NCBI GenBank assembly: GCA_037355855.1 | Contig: CM074767.1 | Location: 2,046,001-2,110,000, forward strand | Length of the DNA stretch: 64,000 nucleotides | Reading direction: 5' to 3' | DNA from: Pseudo-nitzschia pungens | Taxonomy: Eukaryota > Bacillariophyta > Bacillariophyceae > Bacillariales > Bacillariaceae | Shown: positions 31,980-43,275 of the stretch, piece after piece | Layout: each line of letters starts with the position of its first letter | Numbering within the stretch: position 1 is the first letter of the stretch | Notes under the pieces: generated by a model | Database searches by the model: none | Seen by the model: only the letters and a program-made list of their open reading frames with translations | What the model was told of the DNA's origin: nothing | Position numbers and translations under genes: made by a program

Positions 31980-33095
31980 TCAAAAGGCCAACGAAAAGCG
32001 CCCGCGCCTGAAAAATCTCCGAAAGGCGTTTCCCTCACCGTTGTTTCGGCCCTCCTCCGGTGGTTTTCTGCGCTGGGGTTGCTGCCGCAGCCGCCGGCTC
32101 CCTCCCGTCGCCAGGGAACGACGAGTATTCGAGGATGGTACGCCCGAATTGGAGGGATGGGACGACGCAGAAGCAGACGCAGACGTTGAAGATGCCGCGC
32201 GGCTGTGGGCCCGGGGATTGGCCTCTCGTTCGTGTTCGTGATCGCTGTTGTCCGGGTCTGGGTCGATGTCCTTCAGGCTTAGGTTCCGCAAAGATTTCTC
32301 AATCTTGAGCGAATCCCTCCGGAACTGGTCGATCATTTCTTCGTGTTGCTTGTATTCCTCCTGGACGGTGTTGTGGGCGACGATCGAGTACCGTGTCACG
32401 GATCCCCGCCGGCGGTATCCGATGCGTCGCGAGAGTTCCGCACTTGGATCGAGATGGTCGTTCCTGTTGGTATTGTTGGTGCCGTTAGATTCGGGTGTTC
32501 GGTAGGGGTACACACCCACGGAATCCGTCGTGGAGACGGACATGTTGCCAACGCTGTGCGCGTGGTGGGGGGGTCGAAACCGAGCTGGGCGATGTGAGCT
32601 GTGATCGTTGTTCTGATCGTGATAGCGGTTGGTCACGTCGTTCCTGGCGTTGCTTTCGGCTAGCGTAGGAGTGGCATCTCCGTAGTCCAACTCGGCTTGG
32701 TTGTATTCAAACTCGTCGCTCTTCTCATTCAGAGTTTCCTTGACAGATCCATTGCGAGATGTAGGCAGATCGCCGTCGTCGCAGTTCAGGTACCTGCTGC
32801 TGCTGAAAAACTCGCTGTCCTTGAGCACCAGGATCTTACCAATGTCGTCGATCACTTCCAGATCGCAAAGATCGTTGACGATGGTCCGAAATCGATTTTG
32901 TCGCTCCATGGGGGATTTCTTTTTGATGGCAAAGAGTTTCATGAGTTTTTTCATAGGGATGCGCTGGCCTCCATCGGGTATTCCGAAATCGTTGGGGTGT
33001 TGCTGCGAGTAATTGAGGATTTCATCTCGGACCGTCCTGTGCGTGAGGGCCCGTTCCACGGCGGAGCTGGTGGCGGTTGTCGCCTCCATCGCCAT
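31980..33095 (-). CDS. Uncharacterised protein with a helical N-terminal domain and a basic low-complexity tail
   Basis: The first ATG in frame is at 33095 (a second Met at 33089); the frame opens eight codons earlier but only with TTG. About 371 residues. Residues about 1-105 look like a compact helical, possibly winged-helix, module (HRTVRDEILNYSQQHPNDF, then RFRTIVNDLCDLEVIDD, then ILVLKDSEFF). The middle is polar and Asn/His-rich. A helix near residues 255-290 (EEYKQHEEMIDQFRRDSLKIEKSLRNL, a probable short coiled coil) is followed by Ser/Ala repeats and a strongly basic C-terminus (RRLRQQPQRRKP, FRRFFRRGRFSLAF). The basic tail would suit nucleic-acid or membrane binding. No family is recognised. 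Confidence 0.68.
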   Translation of the reverse strand: MAMEATTATSSAVERALTHRTVRDEILNYSQQHPNDFGIPDGGQRIPMKKLMKLFAIKKKSPMERQNRFRTIVNDLCDLEVIDDIGKILVLKDSEFFSSSRYLNCDDGDLPTSRNGSVKETLNEKSDEFEYNQAELDYGDATPTLAESNARNDVTNRYHDQNNDHSSHRPARFRPPHHAHSVGNMSVSTTDSVGVYPYRTPESNGTNNTNRNDHLDPSAELSRRIGYRRRGSVTRYSIVAHNTVQEEYKQHEEMIDQFRRDSLKIEKSLRNLSLKDIDPDPDNSDHEHEREANPRAHSRAASSTSASASASSHPSNSGVPSSNTRRSLATGGSRRLRQQPQRRKPPEEGRNNGEGNAFRRFFRRGRFSLAF

Positions 33096-35773
33096 GTTGA
33101 GGATGGGTCCGGGATGCAATATGTGAACGGGAGGGAAAGAGTCGAGATGCTTCTCAGGTAGCGCGTGTATGTGATTTATCTATGTCTGCGTGTGCCGAGC
33201 GACTTTATGTCACAGAAAATGGAAATGTGCCGGTAAAAGTATGTGCCGTTTGTGCATATATGTGTAATGAAAAGAGAAAAGATATACCGGTACTCTGACG
33301 TTTAGCGGTTTGTGAGATAGTGTTTTTTGGGTCACGACTGTGGTCCTTTCGGTTGTTCGTTTGGAATTGAACTTGACTACAAGTACCTCCAGCGGCAACT
33401 TCGCCGACTTTGACTGCTTGTTCGATATGTTTCGGGCACCTATCGCCTTTGGTGTGGGTATATTGTAATCGTAGGCGCAAACTGTCCCGGGTCAAAGGAT
33501 GGATGGACGTATGAGGGAATGAAATGTCGATTTGCCTTATCTTCTAATCACAGAAAGCGTTTCTCTACTTCTCGAATAAAAGTAACCACCTGAGAGAGTA
33601 CAGTACGTAGTTGCTGTGCTGGGTTTCGACACTTAACTTCAATGGGTGGCGAATGGTAGTCGGGTTTGAGAGAGGTACCGTATGATTCTACTCTTTTCAA
33701 TCTTATGCCTACTAATAATGTTGAATTCGCAAGATGAGACCACTATAGAAAAATTAATCCTACCGGCTCGCCCGAAAACATTTACTGCATGAATGTCAGA
33801 AAATAATCTTACTTCGTACCGGTAAGGTTTATTTATTACTACTTCGTATTAATTAAGTATTATTATTATTTAGTCGTCATGTTCTCAGCCCATTTCACAT
33901 CTTCACGTGGTAGTACTCGTACCGGTAAGGGTTACTCGTAATTAATCATTTTTACAAACCACGATTACGGCAACACGTACCGTAGGATACCCGCACACAC
34001 GGTAAGTTACAATACATGAGAATTGTAGTAAGAATCACGTAAAGTGGTATGGACACAATTGTACGATTAGGGCAACTGACTTTCTTCACCTAACGAATAC
34101 TGTGCTTTTTCTTTTACTTATGATCTGTGGGTTGTTATGGGACCAATAGTGGAATTATGCCGATGAAAGAAAGGACGAGACGTTTCTCTAAAGGAGCACT
34201 CACGTACAGATAAGATTACTGTAAGCTTATTCAGCACGGAAACTCCACTCCAGAAGAGTTCTCTTTTAAAAAAGATTGAACATTGAACAAAATAATTCTA
34301 CGGGTGATAGAATAACAATTCTGATTTGTTACAGGATTTCGTGGAGTTTCATAAGCTATAAAGAAGGCTTTTTCCGTTGCAAATACTATCATTAAACAAA
34401 TTTCTGAATGAGACTAGTGGCGGTACCTCTTTCCCGTATTCTCAATAGTAACCTTACGATATGGTGGAGACCAAGATACGTAGAAGTAAACCTTTTACGA
34501 AGTAGTAGTAACTTACTAGTAGTTCATTTATACCTCAACGGGATGACCGACCAATCATGTATGGTGAATCAATCGACAAATAAAAGTTCACTTTCATACT
34601 GTATTATGAATCCTACTCCACCACCCCAACCGCCATTGCTCCACCGAATGACAAAAATATTTCGTCTTGTGCGCGACCGAGTTGATAAAAAAGTTATTCG
34701 TCGTATCACCTCCCAACCTACTTGCAAGTCCATAAGGAAAACACCAGGACCATCTTCGAAAAAAAAAAAAGGTGTGCATGAAAAAATAGACACGCGGAAT
34801 ATTCGTAATTCACTCGGAGGAAGAGACATAAGGTGATCGATCAACCGAATTCCATAATAACAATACACCAATAGTAACAAGAACGGTAAAGAATCAATCG
34901 TCCCAGCAATGTCGGCCTCCATAATAATGCAAACACATTATTATTACACATTATTAATACTACTACTACTACTAATAATAATAATAGTAATAATATCAAA
35001 TTCCGGATCAATTACACCACCCGATGACAAAACTATTTCAGCAGGAACGTTGGGAATAAACATCATTTTTATTTTTAGTTGGACAACGATCCCAATTCTT
35101 TGTTCTTGTTCTCACCGATACGGTATTGCCGAAAGGTTCCATCGTTTTCAGGAGTATCATCCATCGCCGTGCTATCAACAACAACACAGAAAAAGGAAAG
35201 GGGTAAATATAGATAGCAAACAGTCGTATCCGTACCGGTATTGAGTAGAGATAATGAATAGGGACTTGAAAAAGAAATACAAAGTAAGGCTTACTTCGTA
35301 ATCGATACAACACCAATATTGCAATACGCGTTCCTCCTGTTGACTAGTTGGAATAAATAATAATAATCATAATGATAGTGACAATAGTAGTAATAACAAA
35401 GCTATCGTGTTCCAATCCAACACGGCACGCAACACTCTCGTTTCCAAAGCGGAATCGAGGCGAAAAACAATTTTACGCGGTAGTGAACGAGTGATAGCAA
35501 CTAGAACAAGATAAATGCTTAGATGGACAGATCGGATATAAAGATAGGGGCGGCTAGGTTCGAGATTCGCTCGCTGCGACCCCGAACCTATGGTCTTCTT
35601 TGCGAAGTAGAGAACTCGAACCCGGGTTAAGGTCGATTCGAGTCCGTGTTGTTGGCCCACAATGAGCCTTTTTTGAAGAAGGATTGGAGCGAAGCGATTC
35701 GTTCCTGGAGTGACCGCGTATCGCAGCACCACAGCCAGTTCTGCATCGGTTGCTTGTTCGTTTGTTTCATGCA
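33096..35773. other. Long intergenic stretch, word-rich
   Basis: No convincing gene. TACCGGTA/GGTAAG clusters occur at 33660-34060 and 34440-34520. Trinucleotide-like TTA/ATA tracts are found at 34925-35000 and 35355-35400. The plus-strand frame at 34408-34836 has a Pro-rich and Lys-rich C-terminal half but overlaps word clusters and is not supported. Confidence 0.35.
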
Positions 35774-37165
35774 TTATTTGCACATAGTACCAAGATGGCA
35801 TCGCTCCGCTTCTCGTTGACTCGGTTCGGCCTCCTGCTTCCAAAGGAATCCAATCCATTCCACAAGCCCATCATTTCTCGGCCATCCGTTCTTGCATGGT
35901 AGAAGTTTCGGTCGTGCGACGGCGGTCGTCACGGCCTCGATCAATGCCGCGATGCCGCGCCGGTGCCGCGCAGAAGATCGCCGGCAGTTGCGGTTGCATT
36001 CGCCTTTGCATCCGCATCGGAAGCACTCTTCCTCCTCTCGTTCCTCCTCTCCCCGGATCCACACCCGAGCGCGCTCGTGGAACGGGTGTTGATGGCGGTG
36101 GTGGTGCCAACCGAGCGCGAACCGCTTCCAAGCGGGCACGGCGCGGCCCGCCCCATTGCAGCGAAACGGACGAAAACGAGGCCACCGTCTCGTGGCATGC
36201 GGAATGAACGACCCGTTCGTGGTAGAGGATCGCTCCGTTGTGGTGCCGGCCGCCGCCGCCTGGAAGGGTCAGGTTGGCCGGGCGCAGCCCGGCCATTCCG
36301 CCCAGGACACACGCCGAACAGCAGTGCCAGGTGGCGCTTGGTTCCGGGGCGGCGGCGTCGGGTGGCGGGGAGATCGCGGTTGTTTTTCTCGTTGCGCATT
36401 CTTCACCAAACCCCAGATCCCCCTTCCATCGCCCCTAGGCATCCCAGTGCAAGGAACAAATGTTGCCGCCACCGGAGCCACCACGCTCGGAGCCGCTTCC
36501 GGGAGTCGATTTCCGACGCGGCAGCTGCGGATGGCGACGGCAATCTCGACTTCGATGTCGAGATTGACATTGGCATTGACACCGCTGGCTCTCGAACGCG
36601 AGGCAATGTTGTGTTCCAGCTTTCGCCAGCGGGACGCTCGTTCCGAACCCGTGGAACCGCTCCGGAGTTCCGGTGGGTTCCTTCCACAACGTCCAGGAGG
36701 CAACGCAGGCGACTACCAAAGCTCAGCATCACGACATCGTCGTCGTCGATGGCCACGACCACGGCGTGTTCCAAAGCCCGCGTCAGGTTTCGGTGTAGTT
36801 CCGCAGCGGTCAGGGGCGAAAAACTGGGTGCCTCCGAGGAGGCCGACTGTGAATGCGAGTGTGACAGCGTTTGCGACAGGGATAACATCAGTGGTCTTGC
36901 AATGAGAGGGGACCAAGAGATGGGAATACCCCGTCCGCGGCCACTGCGGGTTGGAAGGATGAAAGGGGATTCCAGGGCTCGCACCACTCCGGGAGGACCG
37001 ACACTCTCGCTTCGGGAACGAGTCATGCGAAGGAACGAGATTTCGGTTCCGATTTCGGTTCCGATTCCGAAAACGCAGCACCAGAAGCAGTACAATACAA
37101 GCAGATTGCGCGTGCGCAACGGATCGATGCGAGTTGTCCCTTTCTTCCTCGCTTCCTGTCATTGA
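35774..37165 (-). CDS. GC-rich probable gene locus, structure and strand uncertain
   Basis: A sharply GC-rich island with long open frames on both strands. The minus strand seems more protein-like: 37074-36403 reads LTAAELHRNLTRALEHAVVVAIDDDDVVMLSFG and related text, and 36139-35774 reads IAALIEAVTTAVARPKLLPCKNGW, ending at TGA 35774. These are in different frames and would need one or more introns. An alternative plus-strand frame of 400 codons (35963-37165) is Arg/Ser-rich and may be a shadow. A Met-rich start for the minus strand could be ATG 37162 (MTGSEEERDNSHRS) in a third frame. I cannot define exons; the boundaries are only those of the island. Confidence 0.3.
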
Positions 37166-37990
37166 TGGACGCCCGTCCGCCGGCATTTCATTCGTTCTGG
37201 TGGTATGATGCGGGTCGGATTTATGTACCGGTATGTACGGATTGATGTAAGGATGTACGTATGATTGGTTCTCTCCTTTCCTTTCCTTTCCTTTCCTTTC
37301 CTCTCTCGTTCGTTTGGGTATCCAGATGGCGATTGGCTTGGATTTTCTTGTGTTATCGGTACCAAGGGATGGACGCTGATTGTTGCATTTCTTGCTTGCG
37401 TGAATGTCGAGTTTCGGGTGAGAAAAACCTCCAAGCTCGTGTGCTTCTTTGTGGATCGCGTGATCGCTTGGTTTGTTCGGTACCTCCGGTGGGTTGTCGT
37501 CTCTTTTGTCTTTGTCTCCACTTCTATTGTCGAGGACTCCTTGGGGTGGGTACAGTGACTCCTACAGAAGGCACACGAATCGTTGCCAAAAACGGTCGGA
37601 TGTTTGCGACAACCAACAATGAGGAATGTTGTTCCCTTTTCGGAAACAATGATAGAGCAACTCACAGTGCGGCAAGATGGTGTATCAGACCGGTCAGTAT
37701 GTGGCAGAACACAATGCAAAGTATTACTTTTGTTATCGTGCCATCAAACAACCCTTCGTTCATTCTTCATCGACGAGTACAAGGTCTTACCCTCAACAGT
37801 TGAACAGAGAACGGATAACAGATGGTGATTATTGATCACTGTATTACAGTAACCTTTTAATAAGATTACTCGTACTCAATACAGTTTCTTTCTCGCATTT
37901 TCGAACTTCGAAAGCATCAAACATCACAACATACTACCGGTATGTACTTCGTACGAAGTAAGTCTCCTTACTGTAGGTTACGGGTACGAG
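37166..37990. other. Intergenic up to the hAT-like element
   Basis: Contains the TTTCC microsatellite and, at 37860-37990, a TACCGGTA/GTACGAAGTAAG word cluster that is the target of the next element. No gene is supported. Confidence 0.35.
37273..37301 (+). repeat. (TTTCC)n microsatellite
   Basis: About five uninterrupted TTTCC units upstream of the GC-rich locus. Confidence 0.85.
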
Positions 37991-38395
37991 CAGGGGTGAT
38001 AATAGAAAGGGGTGCGCCACGAATGCGCGCTCTCGTATAAAACTCCATTCAAATCAGAAAAAAAAAATTACCCATGCGTGCACAAATAACAAAAACTGTC
38101 CTCATTTTTCTTTCCTATATTTATTTTTAACTAACAAACACTAGTTAAAATACCTTAACTTCAGATAGTAATAACTCCATCAAAAATCAATCCTAATCTA
38201 TATTTCAAATATCTGCACTATGGTTTAAAGTCTTTTAAACAAGAATATTCAATAAAAATGAGGTTTTGAACAAGTCTAAGGTTATCTATTACTCATACAA
38301 AATTGAAGCCTATTTTTAGGCCTTTTTCGCGGAAGATACCCTTCATAGGTATGAAACATATGATTGATTTAGTTCGTAAATTAATTTCATTAATT
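37991..38395 (+). repeat. Left terminal inverted repeat of the hAT-like element
   Basis: Starts CAGGGGTGATAATAG; complementary to 41931-42302 over almost the whole length, including TTACCCATGCGTGCACAAAT and TTTTTAGGCCTTTTTCGCGG. Confidence 0.85.
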
Positions 38396-38404
38396 TGAAC
38401 ATTC

Positions 38405-38560
38405 CAGCCACTATTACTACCACCACTAAATCTTACAACTACTACTAACACTACTAACACTACTAGTACCACCACTAACACTACTAACACTACTAACACT
38501 ACTACCAATACTACCAATACTAACACTACTACCAATACTAACACTACTACAAATTACAAT
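38405..38560 (+). repeat. ACTACTAAC-type simple tandem repeat
   Basis: Imperfect tandem array of ACTACTAACACT and ACTACCAAT words; it forms the Ser/Val-rich coding end of the split gene. Confidence 0.75.
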
Positions 38561-38763
38561 ACCATTTTTATGTAAGTATACTTTTTCTTCTAATTTGAAA
38601 ACTGTAGGTTGATCTTCACCCATTTCATACATCAGTTTGACATAACTCAGTGTAGGTAATACCAATTTCCAAAATTCATTCCTGTTAGAGGAAATATACT
38701 GATGTTCATAGAAATATGACAACATATCCCGTTGTTGCTCTTGATTAGGGAATTGATATGGAG

Positions 38764-40740
38764 ACAATTTGCGCATCGCGCATTTTGTCCGACGTTCCGA
38801 TGTTCCAGTACTAAAAATACGTAGATTTCTACACAACTTTACCATGCGATATCTCGCTTCCTTTTACACCCCCAATCACAACCCCAGGACCTACACATAC
38901 TAACAGCGACCTCGCCTCTTTGATTCTGCTATTTGTTCAGTTGCTCGATGCTTTGTTTGGTTGAGTTGGTTGCCAATTCACCACTCGACGACGATCCATC
39001 GGCCACAGCAGCAGCAGCACCAAAACCGACACATAATTTTCTACAGCAATTCCAGTACAGATTCTACCGTACACGATCTGTTCTTCCAGCTCCATTGCAA
39101 GGCCCCTAAGTATATCTTATACTTAATGTTCTACACTGTTTCCAAGCTGCTTAAGTGATTCTCACTTAATGTTCTACATTCTTCGAAGTTCCTTGCTGAG
39201 TCCTCTTAAGTCTTTTAAAGTCGAAGTTCACGAACAGCCCCTTCCACTGTAGGAATATTTCTACAAGAAATTCCAGCTGTCATCTGTTTTAAGTCCATTG
39301 CCCTGCTGGACTATAAGTGTTTTCACTTATGGTCCTACTGTTTCTGGACCCAAGCCCCAAAGCCGCTAAGTACAGCTCGCTTATGGCTCGACTACCTACA
39401 TATACCTCCCAGATGTACTGTATAAATGTCATCTGTTTTCAAGTCTACTGCCCTGATGGACCCTAAGTGTTTTCGCTTAGGGTCCTACTGTTTCCTGACC
39501 CAAGCCCCAAAGCCACTAAGTACAGTTTGCTTAAGGCTCCACCACCTACACAACCCTCTCAGGTGTACAGTGTAAATGTCATCTGTTTTCAAGTCTACTG
39601 CCCTGCTGGACTATAAGTGTTTTTGCTAAAGGTCCTACTGTTTTCTTACCCAAGCCCCAAAGCCGCTAAGTACAGCTCGCTTAAGGCTCTCCTACCTACA
39701 TAACCCTCTCAGGTGCACACTTCAACTGTCATCTGTTTTCAAGTCTACTGCCCTGCTGGACCATAAGTGTTTTTGCTTATGGTCCTTCTGTTTTCTTACC
39801 CAAGCCCCAAAGCCGCTAAGTACAGCTTGCTTAAGGCTCTCCTACCTACATAACCCTCTCAGATGCACACTTCAACTGTCATCTGTTTTCAAGTCTACTG
39901 CCCTGCTGGACCATAAGTGTTTTCTATTATGGACCTACTGTTTTTCTGACCCAAGCCCCAAAGTCGCTAAGTACATGTTACTTAACGCTTACCCACCTAC
40001 ATATACCCCTCCAGCTCAAAGTACAGCTGCCACCTGTTTTCAAGCCTACAGCCCTGATGGTCCATAAGTGTTATCACTTAGAGCCCCTGTTTCCAAGCTA
40101 CTACAGGAGAGCAAGTTCAAGTTCGAACAGAAGGCCAGCTGTTACGAATTCGAATTTGGTAGTAGGCTCCACCGCCTCTATGTGTTATACCTAGGTACCA
40201 GCAGGTACTGGTACGAGCATTACCTGGGAAATTTTGCTCGTGTTCTTTTGGTAAGGAATGTGTTTGGGGCACTTGCATTACTGATGCTGCAATACAGCAT
40301 GCTGAGACCAGTTTCGCTTGCATCAGCTGACCACTTGCACTACTGATACTATGTATCTGAGGAAGGGTTTTGCTTGTGTCAGCTGACCACTCCAAGCATC
40401 ACTGATGCTGTACAGCGGCATTCAAGGGACAGTTTTGCTTGTGTTTTCCCTTTCACGTTCTTGTTATTACCTTGTCTCCTGTACGCTTTGCAACAGCTGT
40501 GTCTGTTGTGCTCTGGACTGGTTCGTTTTTTTTCCTGTTTCTTACCAAGGTTCGTTTGCAAAATAGTCGTCTTTACAACCTGGGGCCTATTCCCCATGGT
40601 TGAGGCGGCGCGTCGTTCTACGACTTGGGGTCCTGACTCTTCGATTGAGGCGACGATAAAGTCTGGTTACAGACTGAGTAGCTTTTAACCACCTTCGGTG
40701 GATTTTCCTACTTAAATAAGTATATTATTATTATTATTAG
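38764..40740 (+). mobile_element. Non-autonomous retroposon with tandem hairpin units and TTA tail
   Basis: About 1.98 kb inserted in the hAT-like gene. The 15 bases GGAATTGATATGGAG flank it on both sides (38749-38763 and 40741-40755), a target duplication of the length made by LINE machinery. It ends in a (TTA)n tail at about 40721-40740. The 5' third is unique sequence. The middle (39230-40090) is six copies of a 150-bp unit. The last 150 bases match the 3' end of the LINE remnant at 53.09-53.23 kb, including a hairpin just before the tail. No reverse transcriptase is encoded. It therefore looks like a large SINE-like or truncated element mobilised by the LINE. Confidence 0.75.
39230..40090 (+). 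repeat. Six tandem ~150-bp units, each with a hairpin
   Basis: The anchor ATCTGTTTTCAAGTCTACTG recurs at 39282, 39431, 39581, 39731, 39881 and about 40031, a period of 150. Each unit carries GGACCATAAG...CTTATGGTCC (for example 39758-39785), and most carry a second, weaker stem AGCC..TAAG...CTTA.GGCT. In the unit at 39458-39485 both arms change together (GGACCCTAAG with CTTAGGGTCC). Confidence 0.85.
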
Positions 40741-41930
40741 GGAATTGATATGGAGGAGGTGGTAGCAACCTTTCTTTCTCCTCTGTATGAGTTTCATAAG
40801 ATATGCCGTCAAATGATCTTTTGCTACTTGTTGAGTTAGAACTCATAATACTACGAAGTCTAACAGGTTTTATTGGTGTTTCATAAACATAGCTTTCAGA
40901 AACATTATCAGCTTTCTCTTCACCATGGACCTCTGTAGATGTCAGGAGTGTAGCCAATTCCAATGATTCCTTTTCTAATTGAATAGGGGCACAAGCAAAA
41001 TACCCTTCAAATGTGTCATTTAAATGAATATTGTATTTCTGAGCTAAAGCTTTAACTGAATTACATACTTCACCAAATCTATTGTTGGTGCGATGTAAAT
41101 CAAGTTTTGTTGCAATGTCTTTGGATAACAGTTTGTTTGTGGGGCGTGTATGACTAGTAGTGCACACAGTCTTCCATAAATCCACAGGAAAATGATGTCT
41201 GGCAATCTGAAACTTATTCCCGAATTCATTCATGACTGGAATGCAAAAGTGATACATGACAATAGCTCTGCATAGTTCGTTCCTTGCAATTGCAGGTAAC
41301 TTTTGGCTAGTGGGCTTTCTCCAAATTAGAGAAGGCCCATTCCAGGGGTGGTCATTGGGTCCATGGTAATAAAACTGTCTGGCAATGAATTCACATTTTT
41401 GCCAACCACAAATACACTTAAAGACTGGTGCATTGCTTCTTGTTGTAATATCAATGCTTTTAGGCGAAGGATCTGTTACAGGTGTAACATCCATTTTTCC
41501 TAATTAAACTTTTGTCAAGATGTCAGTAGTTGTGCTTATATTAGGAGTGTTCAGTTTCAATATGTTATTGAAAATGATCTTCAACTGTTGTATTGATAGT
41601 ATTGTAGTAATGTAATTGTATTTGTAAAGTGCTTTTTGTTCTTTGATGCTGTTTGTACCCTATTGAATTTGTTATTCAATATTGTTATTCTTTAATCTTA
41701 GTATACCCCCATATATGTAGTAAAATTAATGAACATGTTAGAATACTACTGTAGTAAAAAATTATTACTACGTACTGGTAGCATCATGCATTAGTGATTG
41801 GACTTTATCATGTTCTACTGTGCTGTACCGGTAGTACTAATAATTTTTGGAAGAATTATTACTACGTAACCTTACTGGTAGTATCATGTATTAGTGTGAC
41901 TGTATTAGTGATGGACCTCCATCATGATAA

Positions 41931-42302
41931 ATTAATTAAATTAATTTACGAACTAAATCAATCATATGTTTCATACCTATGAAGGATATCTTCCGCGAAA
42001 AAGGCCTAAAAATAGGCTTCAATTTTGTATGAGTAATAGATAACCTTAGACTTGTTCAAAACCTCATTTTTATTGAATATTCTTGTTTAAAAGACTTTAA
42101 ACCATAGTGCAGATATTTGAAATATAGATTAGGATTGATTTTTGATGGAGTTATTACTATCTGAAGTTAAGGTATTTTAACTAGTGTTTGTTAGTTAAAA
42201 ATAAATATAGGAAAGAAAAATGAGGACAGTTTTTGTTATTTGTGCACGCATGGGTAATTTTTTTTTCACGCAGTGGCGCACCCCTTTCTATTATCACCCC
42301 TG
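41931..42302 (-). repeat. Right terminal inverted repeat of the hAT-like element
   Basis: Complement of the left arm, ending CTATTATCACCCCTG at 42302 and followed by the duplicated GGTACGAG. Confidence 0.85.
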
Positions 42303-42310
42303 GGTACGAG

Positions 42311-43159
42311 TAAGGTTAATTACCGCAAGGTAATCTTACGGTAATACCGGTAACTTACCTGTATCACAACATCGTCGGTTCGGAGGACCAACAAGACGAT
42401 GCGTGATCTTAATCGTACGACGTACGAACCAGTTTGAGAGCATTTGGATACAAATACGTACCATAAGGGTTTAGTGGTTTAACACACCGGGTTTTTCCGG
42501 ACAGGTAATGAGCCAGAGCAACAGCAGAAGGTCCCCTGTTTCTGCTAACTCTAATCACTCTAACACCACACGTTGGACACTAATTTATACCTGATGACAG
42601 AAATGGCAAGGTCATGAGCTTTCGAACGGTACCCAACATGACTTATATTGCGCACCTGGCCTTTTCTTACATCGGGCCACAAAATAAGGTCAAAAATTCG
42701 AAAAAAACTCCATTTCGACAACCACAGCAACAAGGACCTGTCAGCCCCCCCCCCCCTAACTCCATAACCAACACCAGTTTAATTCTGATACTACAGCGTC
42801 TCCATCTTTACTATTACAGCAATAAGATCTCCAAGTTTCGGATTGATTAGAGCGCTTGGAACGGAGAATCGAACTGGCAAAGCAGCAGCAAAATTCTGTC
42901 TTTTTTTTGATCGAAAAACTACCCCGGTCCAAACTACGGCGAAAATTAATAACTCCTTCCCCTCTCCATCGATCCGGACCGGACCACTTCCTACAGCTCT
43001 ATTACATCAAGATAGAAAAAGCCTCCAATTTTCAGACTGATCCGACGTGTCGTTGTCGAGAATTGAACTGTAGACTGAATATACTCCCCCAAAGAATTAC
43101 AAGCAAAAACCGGTCCAAATAACGGGGAAAATTAATAACTCCCCCCCCCACTGGATCGA
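42311..43159. other. Repeat-rich intergenic with a ~186-bp direct repeat
   Basis: The segment with AAAATTAATAACTCC, a pyrimidine run, a CCGGACCG-type word, ATCAAGATAGA and GCCTCCAATTT occurs starting at 42942 and again at 43128. A weaker third copy lies about 190 bases earlier (AGCAATAAGATCTCCAAGTTTCGGATTGATT). Homopolymer C runs lie at 42748-42757 and 43141-43150. Confidence 0.6.
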
Positions 43160-43275
43160 TTGCAACCGGACCGCTTCGAACAGCTTTATTATATCAAGAT
43201 AGACAAGGCCTCCAATTTGCGGATCGATTGGTGGAGTCGTTTTCGAGAAACAGACTGTACAGAGACCAAGGAAAA

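Larger units (their letters stand above)
38426..41494 (-). pseudogene. Gene of the hAT-like element, interrupted by a retroposon
   Basis: Reads from ATG 41494 (MDVTPVTDPSPKS) through 40741 (PPPPYQFPN), is cut by the insert 38764-40740, and resumes at 38763 with QEQQRDMLSYFYEHQY to TAA near 38426. Joined, it would be about 370 residues. The N-terminal part has a Cys cluster (FKCICGWQKCEF), possibly zinc-binding, and a helical region (ARNELCRAIVMYHFC). The C-terminus is a Ser-Val-Ser repeat encoded by an AAC/ACT tandem tract (38410-38560). No transposase catalytic motif is visible. Its role in the element is unknown. Confidence 0.6.
37991..42302. mobile_element. hAT-like DNA transposon with long inverted repeats, split by a retroposon
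   Basis: Begins CAGGGGTGATAATAGAAAGG and ends with its exact complement at 42302. The flanking bases GGTACGAG are present on both sides (37983-37990 and 42303-42310), an 8-bp target duplication. Eight-base duplications plus CAGGG-type ends fit the hAT superfamily. The terminal repeats are about 370-405 bp and nearly identical apart from an extra stretch of about 30 bases in the left arm. Between them is one minus-strand gene, interrupted by a 2-kb retroposon. Without that insert the element would be about 2.3 kb. No DDE or BED domain was recognised, so it is probably non-autonomous. Confidence 0.85.

Noticed and set aside
34408..34836. Plus-strand frame with Pro-rich and Lys-rich halves
   Set aside because: Starts inside the intergenic word cluster, has homopolymer runs, no domain and no good start context.
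35560..35660. tRNA-like text with GGTTCGAG and GATTCGAGTCC words
   Set aside because: The arms cannot be paired into an acceptor stem and cloverleaf at proper spacing.
35963..37165. A 400-codon plus-strand frame in the GC-rich island
   Set aside because: Very Arg/Ser-rich with no recognisable segment and overlapped by more protein-like minus-strand frames; probably a shadow of high GC.
40068..40346. Short plus-strand frame inside the retroposon
   Set aside because: It crosses the end of the tandem hairpin units and has no recognisable protein features.
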